This document shows, piece by piece, positions 62,093 to 64,000 of a stretch of 64,000 bases of DNA; positions within the stretch are counted from its first letter, which is position 1, and each line of letters begins with the position of its first letter. Source of the DNA: Paramecium octaurelia (Eukaryota > Ciliophora > Oligohymenophorea > Peniculida > Parameciidae); contig CAJJDP010000152.1 of NCBI GenBank assembly GCA_905182995.1, positions 186,001 through 250,000 on the forward strand. The letters run 5' to 3'. Made by a program: the position numbers and the translations under genes. The notes under the pieces are model-generated. The model had not been told where the DNA came from. It saw only the letters and a program-made list of their open reading frames with translations, and searched no databases.

Positions 62093-64000
62093 TCAATTTT
62101 AACTTTCAAAAATGCAGCTTCCTTTGGATTTGAATAATGACTTTAGATCTAGACCTTAAGAATTTACAAATTCTCCTTTCAAGATTTAAGCTCCTTAAGC
62201 TTCTAAAATGAGATTTTAGGAAATTGTAAGGATAGTAATATTAGAGTTAACTACACATAGCGAAAAATAAATACCACTTTGGGGGAGAACTTTGTTTATT
62301 AATATTTAGGTTTAAAAGTTCGCTAGAATATCTTTGTAACGATTATTCTATGGTAAAATTTATTGTCCTGTCTGAACGTCCCATAAACCGACAGAGTTAT
62401 CTAATCTACCATAGCCAAATTTAGCCTTAAAAGTAGGGAAACAGTCTATTAAAACTGAATTTGAATGACCATCTAATTTACCATTTTATTATCCTGTCTG
62501 AATATCCCATAAACGAATAGACTTATCTGAACTACCAGATGCTAATAGAGTACCTTCAGGAGAGAAACAGACTGAATTAACATCATTTGAATGACCATCT
62601 AATCTGGCTTTTTATTATCCTGTCTTAACATCCCATAAACGGATGATTTATCTGCACTACCAGAAGCTAATGTAGTACCATCAGGAGATAAACTAACTGA
62701 CATGACCTCCCTAGTATGACCATCAAATTTAGCTTTTTATAATCCTGTTTTAATATCCCATAAACGAATAGACTTATCCTTGCTACTAGATGCTAATGTA
62801 GTGCTATCAGGACAGAAACAGACTGATAGAACTAAATTTTCATGACCATCTAATTTAGCTATTTATTATCCTGTCTTAATATCCCATAAACAGATAGACT
62901 TATTATTACCATATGCTAATGTTGCTCTATCAGAGGAGAAATGGATTGATTTAACATCGTTAGTAATACCATCAAATTTGCTCTTCTATTATCCTGTCTA
63001 AACATCCAATAAAAAGATTTCTGACTTACTACCAGATGCGAATGTAGTACCATCAGGAGAAAAGCAAATTTAGTAAACTTAATGTGAATGACCATCTGAT
63101 TTGGTTTTTTATTACCCTATTTAAACATCCCATAACCGGATAGAGTTATCCCAACTACCAGATGCCAATGTATTACCATCAGGTGAGAAACATACTGACA
63201 CGACTTCACTAGTATGACCATCTAATTTGGCTTTTAATTATCCTCTCTTGACATCCCATAAACGGATAGACTTATCAGCACTACTAGATGCTAATGTAGT
63301 GCCATCAGGAGAGAAACGAACTGAATAAACCCAATTTAAATGTCCATCTAATTTGGCTTTTTATTTTCCTATCTTAACATCCCATAAGCGGATTGAATTA
63401 TCAGTACTGCTGGATGCTAATGTAGTACCATCAGGAGAAAAAGAGACTGACATTACTTCCATAGTATGACCATATAATTTGGCCTTTTGTTATCCTGTCT
63501 TAACATCCCATAAAAAAATTTCTTAATTACTACCAGATGCTAAAATAGTACCATCAGGAGAGAAACACACAGCTAAAACTGAACTTACATGACCAACTAA
63601 TTTGATTTTTGATTGTCCTGTCTTAACATCCCATAATAGGATAGAATTATCACCACTTCCAGATGCTAATGTATTACCATCAGGAGAGAAACAGACACAA
63701 TCAATATAACAAGTATGACCAGCTAATTTAAATTTTAAGTTCCCTTTTTTAAGATCCCATAAATATATAATTTTATCACTGGCAAAAGCTAATGTGGTGC
63801 TATTAGAGAAACATACTGACATTAACCCACCCTCTCCTTTTAAAATGGACTTAATTTCTCTTGTATTCATGTTCCACAAACAAATAGATTTATCAGCACT
63901 ACAAGAAGCCAATGTCTTACCATCTGGAGAAAAGCAGACCTAATAGACATCATCTCTATGGCCATTTAACTTAATTCCCTCATTAATACCTAAATTCTTC
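62093..64000 (-). CDS. WD40-repeat protein, C-terminal part (runs off right edge)
   Basis: At least thirteen WD40 blades, each close to [20 protein letters not shown] plus [15 protein letters not shown] conserved C-terminal segment follows the last blade ([40 protein letters not shown]) and ends at TGA 62093. The blade at about 62640-62650 has one base fewer than its neighbours (GATAAATCATCCG against GATAAGTCTATCCG), which shifts the frame. Both sides are well conserved, so this is either a recent pseudogenising lesion or a sequence error. A second blade near 62900 lacks a residue but stays in frame. The N-terminal part is outside the window. Probably a propeller scaffold. Confidence 0.8.
62340..63990 (-). 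repeat. WD40 array, period 126 bp
   Basis: The CCCATAAACxGATAGA block recurs near 62383, 62508, 62632, 62757, 62883, 63129, 63254, 63380, 63506, 63632 and 63758, i.e. every 124-126 bp (42 codons), without introns. High similarity between units points to recent duplication or gene conversion. Confidence 0.85.

Noticed and set aside
62113-62380. Plus-strand ORF beginning [15 protein letters not shown]
   Set aside because: It is the complement of the conserved C-terminal segment of the WD40 protein, which continues in frame past it.
1-64000. Standard genetic code or a bacterial/mitochondrial origin
   Set aside because: Conserved enzymes are interrupted by TAA/TAG at Gln positions and contain spliceosomal GT...AG introns of 18-34 nt; only the ciliate nuclear code explains both.
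1-64000. tRNA, rRNA, CRISPR, transposon or virus-derived elements
   Set aside because: No convincing tRNA B-box context, rRNA block, regular spacer array, transposase, reverse transcriptase, integrase or capsid motif was found by reading both strands.

Overview
The window looks like macronuclear DNA of a Paramecium-type ciliate. TAA and TAG are read as glutamine inside conserved motifs: the Gln of HAGIATQ in valyl-tRNA synthetase is TAG, and the Gln of YGQTGSGKT in kinesin is TAA. TGA is the only stop. Introns are tiny GT...AG introns, mostly 18-34 nt. Genes are densely packed on both strands and the spacers are AT-rich. Gene models below use this code, so many exceed any standard-code ORF. 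I saw no virus-like element, transposon, CRISPR array or tRNA gene.

Left part (1-29 kb) holds mostly housekeeping genes: valyl-tRNA synthetase (partial), an SLC49/FLVCR-like MFS carrier, a C-terminal-motor kinesin, a PITSLRE-type CDK, a 7TM receptor fused to a degenerate PIP-kinase domain, two large secreted or membrane proteins, WD40 proteins, a tail-anchored VAP/MSP protein, a folate-receptor-like membrane protein, COP9 subunit CSN5, a mitochondrial acyl carrier protein and several small unknowns.

Middle (29.7-46 kb): one very large gene for an IP3-receptor-type calcium-release channel (about 2,886 aa), then a multi-intron unknown, homospermidine synthase, a small membrane protein, a second acyl carrier protein and a hormone-sensitive-lipase-like hydrolase.

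Right part (46-64 kb) is repeat-protein territory: a gene built of about thirteen 221-bp modules (Gly/Trp repeats), two TPR genes (one with an intron in every 34-aa repeat), a zinc-finger/WD40 protein and a 126-bp-period WD40 gene leaving the window. Two single-N gaps (47005, 59938) each join sequence that is duplicated on both sides. These are unmerged contig overlaps, not biological repeats. At the second gap the contig tail diverges exactly at a TA followed by an IES-like end, so it may be a retained germline-limited segment.

The most unusual protein is the 7TM receptor fused to a catalytically degenerate PIP-kinase domain (10.1-12.1 kb). The most unusual gene architecture is the intron-bearing repeat modules of the two right-hand repeat genes.
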